In this document: positions 43,122 to 51,728 of the stretch, in pieces | Position numbering within the stretch: the stretch's first letter is position 1 | Layout of the letters: the number at the start of each line of letters is the position of its first letter | DNA from: Chitinophaga flava | Lineage (GTDB): Bacteria; Bacteroidota; Bacteroidia; Chitinophagales; Chitinophagaceae | DNA: 64,000 nucleotides | Direction: 5' to 3' | Assembly (NCBI RefSeq): GCF_003308995.1 | Contig: NZ_QFFJ01000001.1 | Location: forward strand, 1,674,001-1,738,000 | The notes under the pieces: generated by a model | Databases searched by the model: none | Seen by the model: the letters and a program-made list of their open reading frames with translations, nothing else | Told to the model about the DNA's origin: nothing | Program-made: the position numbers and the translations under genes

Positions 43122-45410
43122 ATGAAAAAACTTTTCTACCTATGCCTGTTGGGTGGGGCAACCGCTTTATACAGCTGCTCCGGCTCCCGGCATACAGACG
43201 CGCCCAAAGGCAAAGTGAGCATCATTCCTATGCCCGCGAGCGTGACAGAAAAACAGGACTCCTTCCTTCTGGATAAACACACGGTTATCGTCGCCTCCGG
43301 CGATGCCGACCGCAAAACAGCCGCCCTTTTTAATGCCTGGCTGAAAGAACTGACCGGCTACGAACTGGCCATCAAAGACCAGGGCGACAGAAACAGCATC
43401 GTACTGCATACTGGCAGCGACTCTACTAACGCAGAAGGTTATACGCTGAATGTAGACAGCAAAGGCGTTGCCATCAATGGCAACAGCGGCCGCGGCACCT
43501 TCTACGGCATACAGTCGCTTATTCAGCTGCTTCCCGTACAGAAAGCTGAGGCCATGTACATCCCTGGTGTAAGCATTACAGATGCTCCCCGCTTCGCCTA
43601 CCGCGGCCTCCACCTCGACGTGGGCCGTCACTTCTTCCCGGTGGAGTTCATCAAAAAATATATCGACCTGCTGGCCATGCATAAGTTCAACACTTTCCAC
43701 TGGCATCTCACAGAAGACCAGGGCTGGCGCATCGAAATCAAAAAATATCCGCGCCTGCAGGAAGTGGCTTCCAAACGCAAGGAAACCATGGCCGGCCGTT
43801 ATGCCGACAATAAATATGACGGAAAGCCCTATGGTGGCTTCTATACACAGGAACAAGTGAAAGAAGTGGTACAATATGCTACTGATCACTTTGTGACCGT
43901 CATCCCTGAAATAGAAATGCCAGGTCACGCACTGGCAGCCCTTGCTGCCTACCCCAACCTGGGATGCACCGGCGGCCCCTATGAAGTAGGCACACGCTGG
44001 GGCGTATACGACGATGTGTTCTGCGCCGGCAACGACAGCGTGTTCACCTTCCTGCAGGATATCCTCGATGAAGTACTGCCGCTGTTCCCCAGCAAATACG
44101 TACACATCGGCGGAGATGAATGCCCTAAGGTGCGCTGGGAAAAATGTCCCAAATGCCAGGCCCGCATGAAACAGGAAGGCCTGAAAGACGCTCATGCCCT
44201 GCAGAGCTATTTTATCCAGCGTATGGAAAAATACCTGAACAGCAAAGGTCGCCAGATCATCGGCTGGGATGAGATCCTTGAAGGCGGACTGGCTCCCAAC
44301 GCCACCGTAATGAGCTGGAGAGGCATTGAAGGCGGTATCGCCGCTGCCAAACAGAAACATGATGTGATCATGACACCAGGCAACTTCTGCTACTTCGACC
44401 ATTATCAGTCACAAGGCCACAACGAACCACTGGCTATCGGCGGATTTACGCCTGTAAGCAAAGTGTATGCTTTCGAACCAGTGCCCACAGAACTGAACAA
44501 AGACGAAGCCCGCTACATCAAAGGCGCACAGGCCAACTTATGGACAGAATACATCGGCAACACCGACTATCTCGAATACATGGTTTATCCACGTGCCTCC
44601 GCCCTCGCAGAAGTACTGTGGTCACCCGCTGACAAACGCAACTACGACAATTTCCTCGAAAGACTCAAAGTACACGTAAAACGCCTCGACCAGAAAAAAG
44701 TCAACTACGCCAAACATGTATTTGAAGTAGCCGGCACCGTAACAGACAATAAAAAAGGTGGTGTGGAAGTAACGCTCAGCAGCAAGCTCGATGGCGGTAA
44801 AATCGTATATACGCTCGATAGCTCCGCTCCTTCCCTTCAATCTACTGCCTACAGCGGACCAGTACAGATCAAACAAACCGGTACTATCCGTGCGCAGGTA
44901 TTTCAGAACGATAAACCTTTTGGCAACGAATACAGCCAGCACTTTGTGTTCCATAAAGGTCTGGGTAAAAAAGTGACCCTGGCTGCACCTCCGTCAAAAG
45001 ATTATGATCCCGGCAATAGCTTCGCCCTGGTAAACGGTATTGAAGGCATCGCCTCCTATAACGACAATCAGTGGTTTGGTTATAACGGTAATAATTTTGA
45101 AGCAGTGATCGATCTGGATAGTGTACAGGACATCAGCCTGGTAGGTATGAACACGCTGAACCTGCGGCCCAACTGGATATATCCACCCAAACAGGTAACA
45201 TTTGCCGTTTCAGAAGATGGTAAAACCTATAAAGAGGTATATAAACAGACAGACTTTACACAAACCGGCATCAATCAGGTACGGGGTAAGGTAGCAGCGA
45301 GAGGACGTTATGTGAAGCTGAACGCCGTCAATTTCGGGAAAATCCCTGCCGGCGCTGAAGGTGCTGGTAACCCGGCCTGGCTCTTCATAGATGAAATGAT
45401 TATCCAGTAA
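43122..45410 (+). CDS. Beta-N-acetylhexosaminidase, GH20 lipoprotein
   Basis: A 762-residue lipoprotein. ATG at 43122 (MKKLFYLCLLGGATALYSC, lipid Cys 19) is preferred over a GTG two codons upstream. The N-terminal GH20b domain (~30-155) is followed by the GH20 barrel (~160-520). The catalytic Asp-Glu pair is in YVHIGGDECPK, and W residues line AYRGLHLDVGRHFFP and HWHLTEDQGWRIEIK. C-terminal to it are a chitobiase-type domain (IVYTLDSSAPSLQSTAYSGP) and an F5/8-like module (~620-762). It removes terminal beta-GlcNAc or GalNAc at the cell surface or in the periplasm. It closes the permease-kinase operon and has its own terminator. Confidence 0.95.
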   Translation: MKKLFYLCLLGGATALYSCSGSRHTDAPKGKVSIIPMPASVTEKQDSFLLDKHTVIVASGDADRKTAALFNAWLKELTGYELAIKDQGDRNSIVLHTGSDSTNAEGYTLNVDSKGVAINGNSGRGTFYGIQSLIQLLPVQKAEAMYIPGVSITDAPRFAYRGLHLDVGRHFFPVEFIKKYIDLLAMHKFNTFHWHLTEDQGWRIEIKKYPRLQEVASKRKETMAGRYADNKYDGKPYGGFYTQEQVKEVVQYATDHFVTVIPEIEMPGHALAALAAYPNLGCTGGPYEVGTRWGVYDDVFCAGNDSVFTFLQDILDEVLPLFPSKYVHIGGDECPKVRWEKCPKCQARMKQEGLKDAHALQSYFIQRMEKYLNSKGRQIIGWDEILEGGLAPNATVMSWRGIEGGIAAAKQKHDVIMTPGNFCYFDHYQSQGHNEPLAIGGFTPVSKVYAFEPVPTELNKDEARYIKGAQANLWTEYIGNTDYLEYMVYPRASALAEVLWSPADKRNYDNFLERLKVHVKRLDQKKVNYAKHVFEVAGTVTDNKKGGVEVTLSSKLDGGKIVYTLDSSAPSLQSTAYSGPVQIKQTGTIRAQVFQNDKPFGNEYSQHFVFHKGLGKKVTLAAPPSKDYDPGNSFALVNGIEGIASYNDNQWFGYNGNNFEAVIDLDSVQDISLVGMNTLNLRPNWIYPPKQVTFAVSEDGKTYKEVYKQTDFTQTGINQVRGKVAARGRYVKLNAVNFGKIPAGAEGAGNPAWLFIDEMIIQ

Positions 45411-45415
45411 AAAGT

Positions 45416-45450
45416 AAAACCGCCCGCCCTTTTGGCCCGGGCGGTTTTTT
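45416..45450 (+). terminator. Terminator of the hexosaminidase operon
   Basis: ACCGCCCG (45419-45426) pairs with CGGGCGGT (45438-45445), followed by T6, just after the GH20 stop. Confidence 0.9.
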
Positions 45451-45639
45451 ATATGACTCCTACACCGAAAAGCGGTTTGAGTATATGCCGGATATTAATC
45501 TTATACAATATAAAAAACGTTCTTTTTAAGTTAAAATATTTTTAAATTAAATAAGAGCTAAATTTTAGCAGATTTTAGCAGTATTTTATTTAATTTTCCG
45601 GCTCGTTTTTAAACCGCATCTAATCAAAAACGTTTACAA

Positions 45640-47565
45640 ATGACGATTAATCATCAGGAAATCGAACTGATTGACAGCTTTGAGCAAATTGCTGTGGACA
45701 TACACCCTTCTGCCAAAGAGGGTTCCAAAGCAGTTGCACATGAAATTGCTGCGCTGATACGCGAAAGGCAGGCTGCCAATCAAAAATGTGTTTTGGGAAT
45801 GGCCACCGGCTCTACACCCAAATATCTCTACGCCGAATTAGTTCGCCTGCACAAAGAGGAAGGACTGAGCTTCAAAAATGTAATCACCTTTAACCTCGAC
45901 GAATACTATCCTATAGAGCCGGATGCCCTGCAGAGCTACAACCGCTTTATGAAGGAACACCTCTTTAATCATATCGATATTCCGGAAGGACAATATAATA
46001 TTCCTGATGGTACTATTCCTAAAGATCAGATCAAACAATACTGCGCAGACTACGAAAAACGTATCGAAGAAGCCGGTGGTATTGACATTCAGATCCTGGG
46101 CATCGGTAACAACGGCCATATCGGTTTCAATGAGCCAGGTTCCAACATCAACTCACATACCCGTCTTGTAACACTGGACAACAGCACCCGCCTGGCCAAT
46201 GCTTACGAGTTCCCGAATATGAGCCAGGTGCCTCGTCTGGCTATCACCATGGGTCTCAGCTCCATCTTCAAAGCCAAACGTGTAATACTGATGGCATGGG
46301 GCTCCCACAAAGCAAAAATCGTTTGCCGTTCTGTAGAAGGCCACAGCACTGACCAGGTGCCTGCTTCCCTGCTGCAACAGCATCCTAACTGCAAATTCGT
46401 AATCGACGAGCAGGCTTCAGCTGAGCTCACCCGCTTCAAAGAGCCATGGCTCACCGGCGACTGCGAATGGACTCCCAGCCTGACCCGCAAAGCGGTAACC
46501 AGCCTGGCGATGAAGCTCAACAAACCTATCCTGATGCTCACCGACAAGGACTATAACGAAAATGGCCTCAACGACCTGATCGTACAATATGGTTCTGCCT
46601 ACGAACTGAACATCAAAGAATTTAACGCCCTCCGCGACACCATCACCGGCTGGCCCGGCGGTAAACCCGGCCCGCAGCTGCCTAAGCATCCGGAACGCTC
46701 CGAACCCGCTAAAAAGCGCGTGCTGATCTTCTCTCCGCACCCCGATGATGATATCATCTCCATGGGTGGCACCTTCATCCGCCTCCACGAACAAGGACAT
46801 GAAGTACACGTAGCTTACCAGACTTCCGGCAACATCGCTGTTACCGACGAATTCCTGCTGCGTTTCATCGACTTCGCCGTAGGCTTTGAAGGTATGTTCG
46901 ACATCGATAAAAGCAAAAGCTCCCAGATCCTGGATGAAGCCAAAGCATTTATCCGCACCAAAAAACCAAGTCAGAAAGATACACCGGAAAACCGCGCCAT
47001 TAAAGGCCTGATCCGCCGCTGCGAAGCTAAAGCTACCTGCCGCTACGTAGGTATCGCTGAAGAAAACGCCCACTTCATGAACCTGCCGTTCTATGAAACA
47101 GGCCTGGTGGAAAAGAAACCAATGGGTGAAGAGGATATCCAGCTGACCGTTGACCTGATCCGCAAATTAAAACCACACCAGATCTATTGCGCCGGCGACC
47201 TCGCCGATCCGCATGGTACCCACAAGGTATGTCTCGACACTATCTTCGCCGCCCTCGACAGGCTGAAACACGAAGAATGGATGAAAGACTGCTGGGTATG
47301 GCTGTATAAAGGTGCATGGCAGGAATGGGATATCCACGAAATTGAAATGGCTGTTCCTATGAGCCCTGACCAGGTACTGCAGAAACGCCTCGGCATCTTC
47401 ATCCACCAGAGCCAGAAAGACGTTGTTCCTTTCCAGGGTACAGACCTCCGCGAGTTCTGGCAACGTGCAGAAGACCGCAATGCCAACACGGCCAACCTGT
47501 ACGACCAGTTAGGTCTGCAGAAATACGCTGCCATGGAAGCATTCGTGCGTTATCACTTTATGTAA
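45640..47565 (+). CDS. NagB-PIG-L fusion: glucosamine-6-phosphate deaminase plus deacetylase-like domain
   Basis: A 641-residue two-domain protein. Residues ~15-300 are NagB-like: MATGSTPKYLYAELV, NLDEYYPI (D87) and GIGNNGHIGFNEP (H160, E165; N158 takes the place of the E. coli Asp141). Residues ~358-641 are PIG-L/LmbE-like: SPHPDDD (H367-D370) and DPHGTH supply zinc ligands. PIG-L enzymes deacetylate GlcNAc derivatives, so the fusion could deacetylate and deaminate GlcNAc-6-P in one protein. Similar long NagB-like proteins are annotated in Bacteroides, so the fusion is not unique. No nagA is in the window. It is preceded by its own terminator-bounded 230-bp region. Confidence 0.92.
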   Translation: MTINHQEIELIDSFEQIAVDIHPSAKEGSKAVAHEIAALIRERQAANQKCVLGMATGSTPKYLYAELVRLHKEEGLSFKNVITFNLDEYYPIEPDALQSYNRFMKEHLFNHIDIPEGQYNIPDGTIPKDQIKQYCADYEKRIEEAGGIDIQILGIGNNGHIGFNEPGSNINSHTRLVTLDNSTRLANAYEFPNMSQVPRLAITMGLSSIFKAKRVILMAWGSHKAKIVCRSVEGHSTDQVPASLLQQHPNCKFVIDEQASAELTRFKEPWLTGDCEWTPSLTRKAVTSLAMKLNKPILMLTDKDYNENGLNDLIVQYGSAYELNIKEFNALRDTITGWPGGKPGPQLPKHPERSEPAKKRVLIFSPHPDDDIISMGGTFIRLHEQGHEVHVAYQTSGNIAVTDEFLLRFIDFAVGFEGMFDIDKSKSSQILDEAKAFIRTKKPSQKDTPENRAIKGLIRRCEAKATCRYVGIAEENAHFMNLPFYETGLVEKKPMGEEDIQLTVDLIRKLKPHQIYCAGDLADPHGTHKVCLDTIFAALDRLKHEEWMKDCWVWLYKGAWQEWDIHEIEMAVPMSPDQVLQKRLGIFIHQSQKDVVPFQGTDLREFWQRAEDRNANTANLYDQLGLQKYAAMEAFVRYHFM

Positions 47566-47601
47566 TACTTCGCGCGAAAGCGCAAAAATAATCAACAGCA
47601 A

Positions 47602-47650
47602 AAGCCCAGACAGTACCCCACCGGGAACACTGTTTGGGCTTCGCTCTTTT
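47602..47650 (+). terminator. Terminator of the NagB-PIG-L gene
   Basis: AAGCCCAGACAGT (47602-47614) pairs with ACTGTTTGGGCTT (47629-47641) with one G-U pair, followed by a T-rich tail (CGCTCTTTTTC). Confidence 0.82.
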
Positions 47651-47704
47651 TCTATCCTCCCAGCGGCTTGGCGCCTTTGTGTAAAAAAATCCTACATTTA
47701 TCCC

Positions 47705-48142
47705 ATGGATTTAACCCGCGCGATTGCCATCGCAATAGAAGCACACCAGGGCCAGGTCGACAAATACGGTCAGCCCTATATTACCCATGTGCTCCGCGTA
47801 ATGCAGATGGGACGGACAACAGAAGAGAAAATACTGGGCGTACTGCACGACGTTGTGGAAGACAGCTCCTGGACCTTCGAAGCACTGGAAAAAGAAGGAC
47901 TGTCACCCCAGCTGCTCGAAGCCCTGCGCTGTGTAACCAAACTATCTGAAGAGGAAGACTACGAACACTTTGTAAATCGTACCTTACAAAACAGACTGGC
48001 ATCCACGGTTAAACTCTATGATCTGTCAGACAACATGGATATCAGACGTATCCCGACGCTCGGAGAAAAGGATATCCCCCGTTTGAATAAATACCTGAAC
48101 GCCTATCGCAAAATCGCGGCAGCACTTATTCAGGATAAATAA
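47705..48142 (+). CDS. Small HD-domain hydrolase, SpoT/MESH1-like
   Basis: A 145-residue single HD domain. Metal-binding residues are H28 (PYITHVLRV), H48-D49 (LHDVVED) and D106 (VKLYDLSDN), in the spacing of RelA/SpoT hydrolase domains. No synthetase, TGS or ACT domain is present. It may be a small alarmone hydrolase removing pyrophosphate from (p)ppGpp; other nucleotide substrates are possible. It is followed 54 bp later by the acidic-tail gene on the same strand. Confidence 0.82.
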   Translation: MDLTRAIAIAIEAHQGQVDKYGQPYITHVLRVMQMGRTTEEKILGVLHDVVEDSSWTFEALEKEGLSPQLLEALRCVTKLSEEEDYEHFVNRTLQNRLASTVKLYDLSDNMDIRRIPTLGEKDIPRLNKYLNAYRKIAAALIQDK

Positions 48143-48196
48143 TTTTAATACCTTTCCAATTAAACCATTAAATTACAGTATAAAGCTTAGCCATCA

Positions 48197-48766
48197 ATGG
48201 AAAACGATATCCTTATCGACTTCAGGTTTAAAGCCAAAGACAAACCGCGCTTCGGCGAACTGTTTCTGATCACCGGGGAAGAACATCCGAAATATCCGGC
48301 ACGAAGCCAGACCTTCAAAGACCTTGCACCACTGGGATTTGAACAACTGGACGATTTTTTTGGCATCCTGAATGACGAGGAAGAAGGAGATGATGTGCTC
48401 ATCTGGCTTTTCCCCATGCTCAACGGAGAAGAAGTATTTCATAACAGCGGCCCGTTCGACGCCATCCGTCTTTCGTATAGCGCTTTACGTAATGCCCCCT
48501 CCAGAATCAGCCTCCTGCAGGAATGTTATAACGCCATCAAAGCACTCCCGGAAGTGGAAGTGATGTTTGAAGAAGGCAAAATCAACAGCTTCGACGCCGT
48601 ACAAAAACGTAATGACGAAATCGTAGCCCACTGGCGCGCCAACAACGTAGAACCAGGTTCTGAACAAAGTCTGCTTATCGAAGATGATGAAGATGATTGG
48701 GATGAAGATGAAGACTGGGATGAAAGTGAAGAATGGGAAGAAGATACTGACCCGAAGAAAAAATAA
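48197..48766 (+). CDS. Hypothetical cytoplasmic protein with a poly-acidic tail
   Basis: A 189-residue protein of unknown family. The first ~150 residues look globular (ILIDFRFKAKDKPRFGELFL, DVLIWLFPMLNGEEVFHNSG). The C-terminal ~30 residues are nearly all Asp/Glu with Trp (EDDEDDWDEDEDWDESEEW) and end in basic DPKKK. Such tails can mimic nucleic acid or bind basic proteins. It is probably cotranscribed with the HD hydrolase and is followed by a terminator. Confidence 0.75.
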   Translation: MENDILIDFRFKAKDKPRFGELFLITGEEHPKYPARSQTFKDLAPLGFEQLDDFFGILNDEEEGDDVLIWLFPMLNGEEVFHNSGPFDAIRLSYSALRNAPSRISLLQECYNAIKALPEVEVMFEEGKINSFDAVQKRNDEIVAHWRANNVEPGSEQSLLIEDDEDDWDEDEDWDESEEWEEDTDPKKK

Positions 48767-48790
48767 AAGAAATTAATAGATTGATACAGA

Positions 48791-48815
48791 GCAGGCTTAT
48801 AGCCTGCTTTTTTTA
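48791..48815 (+). terminator. Terminator after the acidic-tail gene
   Basis: GCAGGCT (48791-48797) pairs with AGCCTGC (48801-48807) with a 3-nt loop and is followed by T8. Confidence 0.9.
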
Positions 48816-48836
48816 TTCATATATTTTCGTATTTTG

Positions 48837-49188
48837 CTCCCAGGGCTCCCAGGGCTGAAGCCCTGGGCTAAGATTGTTGAATTGTTTTAACGGAGTGTTC
48901 TCATCTTTTTAGTTCTGGATTTAATTAGACTAAATTGGGCTGCAGTCCTGAGTTAAGGCGTTAAAATCCTGTGCTATTAGATTAAATTGAACTGAAGCCC
49001 TGGATTAAATCAGACCGAAATCCTATACTTAGTCAGCTTAAACTAAAGCCTTGAGTTAAATTAGAGTAGAATCCAATGCTAGATTGGGCTAAATTAAACT
49101 GAAGCCTTGGATTAAATTAAACAAGAACACACCGTTAAAACAATTCAACAACCATAGCCCAGGGCTTCAGCCCTGGGAACCCTGGGAG
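48837..49188. mobile_element. REP/MITE-like element with 64-bp terminal inverted repeats
   Basis: The 64 bp at 48837-48900 match the reverse complement of 49125-49188 with only about four differences. Each arm begins with an inner palindrome (CCCAGGG-CTGAAG-CCCTGGG). The 224-bp interior is AT-rich and made of degenerate units such as CTGAAGCCCTGGATTAAAT and CTAAAGCCTTGAGTTAAAT. No open reading frame of note lies inside. Palindromes of the AGCCCAGGGCTTCAGCCCTGGG sort resemble REP sequences mobilised by RAYT transposases, but no transposase is in the window, so that relation is inference. It fills the gap between the genes at 48197 and 49208. Confidence 0.8.
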
Positions 49189-49207
49189 ACAAAAATATCG
49201 CCAACTG

Positions 49208-49588
49208 ATGATGAATAACAAAACAAACAACAAAGGTCCTGCTACACTATTGCTGGTAGCCTGTATTATTCTGGTGCTGCTTATTTCAGGGATACCTTCT
49301 GTCCGCCGTGTCAATAAAAACAGCTGCAAACCGGTATCAGGATTGGTGTTGGAAGTTTCCCAGAGTGCTCCGGGGTTTGTTATTCACCTGAAAGATGATC
49401 CCAGGATTTATTATATCAAACCTGCTTCTTTACCCACGGCTTCTTTGGCAAGCCTCGGACAGCAGCTGCAGGGTCAATCGATACAACTGTTTACGGCATC
49501 GGCCTGGTCTCCTCTCGATCCCTTCTCCAGCATGAAGGAAATACGCCGCCTCGAAGTAGGCAACCACATTATCTTCTCGGAATACTGA
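49208..49588 (+). CDS. Hypothetical membrane-anchored protein (126 aa)
   Basis: No family recognised. One hydrophobic segment near the N-terminus (~12-30, ATLLLVACIILVLLISGI) is followed by a ~95-residue soluble domain rich in beta-type sequence (VSGLVLEVSQSAPGFVIHLK, YYIKPAS). Topology suggests a signal anchor with the domain outside the cytoplasm. It begins about 20 bp after the REP-like element, which may supply its upstream region. Confidence 0.65.
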   Translation: MMNNKTNNKGPATLLLVACIILVLLISGIPSVRRVNKNSCKPVSGLVLEVSQSAPGFVIHLKDDPRIYYIKPASLPTASLASLGQQLQGQSIQLFTASAWSPLDPFSSMKEIRRLEVGNHIIFSEY

Positions 49589-49713
49589 TTTATCCATCAC
49601 ATTCTTTTGACTGCAACCATTTTTCAGCGGATGGTTAACGGTTACCCCTATACCGGAATTTTCTGCCGTAATTGATATTTTTGCCTATCTTACACTTTGT
49701 GTTCCAATCAATT

Positions 49714-50544
49714 ATGAAGAAAATTTGTTATTTGGTGATGGCCGCGGTATTATTTGCCTGTAACCCGGACAAACACAGCAGATTTGGTAATGAAGATGAA
49801 ACAGGCGATAAAAAAAATGCTGCCACTAAAAAAACTGCCAACACAAAAACAGCTTCCACCGCACCGATCATCAGTGAAAGAGTGGCCGCCGGCACCGTGA
49901 TCCGCTCCGGTCCCAATGGAGACGTGATCGCCACCCTCACGGACTATATACCCGTGTACTGCGCCAACCTGAAAAACGGCTGGTTTCCCGTGCTGGTCAA
50001 CATCGATATCACTGCGGCTGAATATACCAAACCCCTCTTTCGTAAAGGACATAAGATAAAAGTCAATGGCATCAGCGCCGGTGTGCTCGAAAAAGATATC
50101 CGCCTCCCGGTAGCCACCAATGGCGAAAAAATGTGGGCTACCCTCAACGGCTATACGGAAAAGAAAAATATCCGTAGCGGCACTATCGTAGAAACAGCAC
50201 TGGTCAACTTCCTCCACCAGCATAAAGGTCATAGTGAAGAAGATCTCACACCGTTTATCCACAATTTCCAACTGGAGGAAGACAAATTAGCCATCAAACC
50301 GTATACACTGTATTTCAACTATGAAAGCGGTATCGACGATCCCAGCCCGATGTACCGTATTGCGCTCGTTTGCCAGGGTAAACAGCTGATCGGTGTAGTC
50401 CATTCCAGACCATTGGAACTGCCTGCCAGCAGCTCCCGCAGACTGCAGCGCGGCTTCACCATCCATTTTCTCAATGGCATCGATAAAACCCTTCAGGAGG
50501 ATTTCAGTACCAAATTCAACAAGTTTATCGTCTCTGTGGATTAA
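49714..50544 (+). CDS. Hypothetical lipoprotein (276 aa)
   Basis: The ATG at 49714 gives MKKICYLVMAAVLFAC, a lipoprotein signal with the lipid Cys at 16; an upstream in-frame ATG at 49672 would bury it. A Lys/Thr-rich spacer (~25-45) precedes an SH3-like stretch (VAAGTVIRSGPNGDVIATLT, VYCANLKNGWFPVLVN). The C-terminal part (RLQRGFTIHFLNGIDKTL) is unrecognised. A TATTTTTG box at 49676-49683 could be its -7 element. Confidence 0.75.
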   Translation: MKKICYLVMAAVLFACNPDKHSRFGNEDETGDKKNAATKKTANTKTASTAPIISERVAAGTVIRSGPNGDVIATLTDYIPVYCANLKNGWFPVLVNIDITAAEYTKPLFRKGHKIKVNGISAGVLEKDIRLPVATNGEKMWATLNGYTEKKNIRSGTIVETALVNFLHQHKGHSEEDLTPFIHNFQLEEDKLAIKPYTLYFNYESGIDDPSPMYRIALVCQGKQLIGVVHSRPLELPASSSRRLQRGFTIHFLNGIDKTLQEDFSTKFNKFIVSVD

Positions 50545-50637
50545 TGAAGGTCATAACCTGAGGTTATGGACGATCACTTTTCAACATTTGACTCCGGCAG
50601 CAAATGAACGGACCTTTGTGTCTCAAAAAACGCTGCC

Positions 50638-51594
50638 ATGCAACTACAAAAAACTGAACAGGCCCGGATTCAGCATTATCTTCCCAAAGTGATATTCCTC
50701 ACTGCCGCCGCGGCAACGCTGCTACCCGCAGTAGAACCGCCGGTAGCCCTCCTCCTTGGACTGGCCATCGCACAAACTATCGGCAATCCATTTGCAGGCA
50801 TCACCCCTAAAATAACCCATTGGCTGCTGCAGCTGTCTGTGATAGGCCTCGGCTTTGGCATGAATGCTCATATGGCGCTGAAAGCCGGCAAAGAAGGGTT
50901 CCTTTTCACTATTGCTTCTATCACAGGGACCCTGCTGTTTGGTGCTTTGTTAGGTAAACTGTTGAAAATAGAACCCAAAACCTCCCACCTCATCTCCTGT
51001 GGCACCGCTATCTGCGGTGGTAGTGCCATAGCCGCCATCTCTCCAGTGATCAAAGCCGGTGAGAAACAGATATCTGTGGCACTGGGTATTGTGTTCCTGC
51101 TCAATTCCCTCGCCCTCTTTGTATTCCCCGCTGTAGGCCACTGGCTGCATCTCACGCAGCAACAATTCGGGTTATGGAGTGCGGTCGCTATCCACGATAC
51201 CAGCTCTGTAGTGGGCGCTGCCAATAAATACGGCGACCTGGCCCTGCAAGTGGCTACTACGGTCAAGCTCTCCCGCGCCCTCTGGATTATGCCGGTAGCT
51301 TTTATTACCATGCTGCTTTTCAGGAATGGTAATGGTAAAATAAAAATTCCCTGGTTCATCGGTCTGTTTTTGCTGGCAATGCTGCTCAACACCTGGGTGC
51401 CAGAAGTCAGCACAGTGGCTCCTTACCTTGTACACAGCGCTAAAACGGCTCTTTCCCTTACCCTTTTCCTGATAGGCACTGGCCTCACCAGGCAGGCTTT
51501 CAGCGGTATAGGATGGCAACCTTTGCTGCAGGGGATCCTGCTCTGGGTGCTGATCAGCACTGGTGCGCTGCTCGCTGTTTTTTATCTGGTATAG
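50638..51594 (+). CDS. YeiH/UPF0324 family membrane protein
   Basis: A 318-residue inner-membrane protein with about 9-10 hydrophobic segments. The family motif GTAICGGSAIAAISPVI is present, with VAIHDTSSVVGAA and LIGTGLTRQAF. Members are annotated as putative sulfate exporters, but transport has not been firmly shown. No sulfur-metabolism genes are adjacent. Confidence 0.88.
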   Translation: MQLQKTEQARIQHYLPKVIFLTAAAATLLPAVEPPVALLLGLAIAQTIGNPFAGITPKITHWLLQLSVIGLGFGMNAHMALKAGKEGFLFTIASITGTLLFGALLGKLLKIEPKTSHLISCGTAICGGSAIAAISPVIKAGEKQISVALGIVFLLNSLALFVFPAVGHWLHLTQQQFGLWSAVAIHDTSSVVGAANKYGDLALQVATTVKLSRALWIMPVAFITMLLFRNGNGKIKIPWFIGLFLLAMLLNTWVPEVSTVAPYLVHSAKTALSLTLFLIGTGLTRQAFSGIGWQPLLQGILLWVLISTGALLAVFYLV

Positions 51595-51643
51595 AATTTT
51601 GAAAAGGGGGGATTTTCCCAGCGTCAAAATGATTATTTTATGA

Positions 51644-51651
51644 TATATTTG
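51644..51651 (+). promoter_or_regulatory. Candidate -7 box for the methyltransferase gene
   Basis: TATATTTG matches TAnnTTTG. The start would be near 51658, about 70 nt before the ATG at 51729. No -33 TTG is evident. Confidence 0.4.
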
Positions 51652-51728
51652 ATATTATGGTCACGTGAAATAACCAATTGAAAGACCGAGATCTCCCCGA
51701 ATACATTATTCATTACCACAACATTAAC

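Noticed and set aside
43167..44402. A 411-codon minus-strand frame across the GH20 gene
   Set aside because: It lies antisense to intact GH20 catalytic motifs and shows no recognisable domain.
48837..49188. Possible CRISPR array, because of repeated CTGAAGCCC-like units
   Set aside because: Units are degenerate, spacing is irregular, no unique spacers or cas genes exist, and the ends are inverted repeats.
49125..49329. A 64-codon minus-strand frame overlapping the right end of the REP-like element
   Set aside because: It is formed by the repeat arm and the antisense of the gene at 49208; no independent support.
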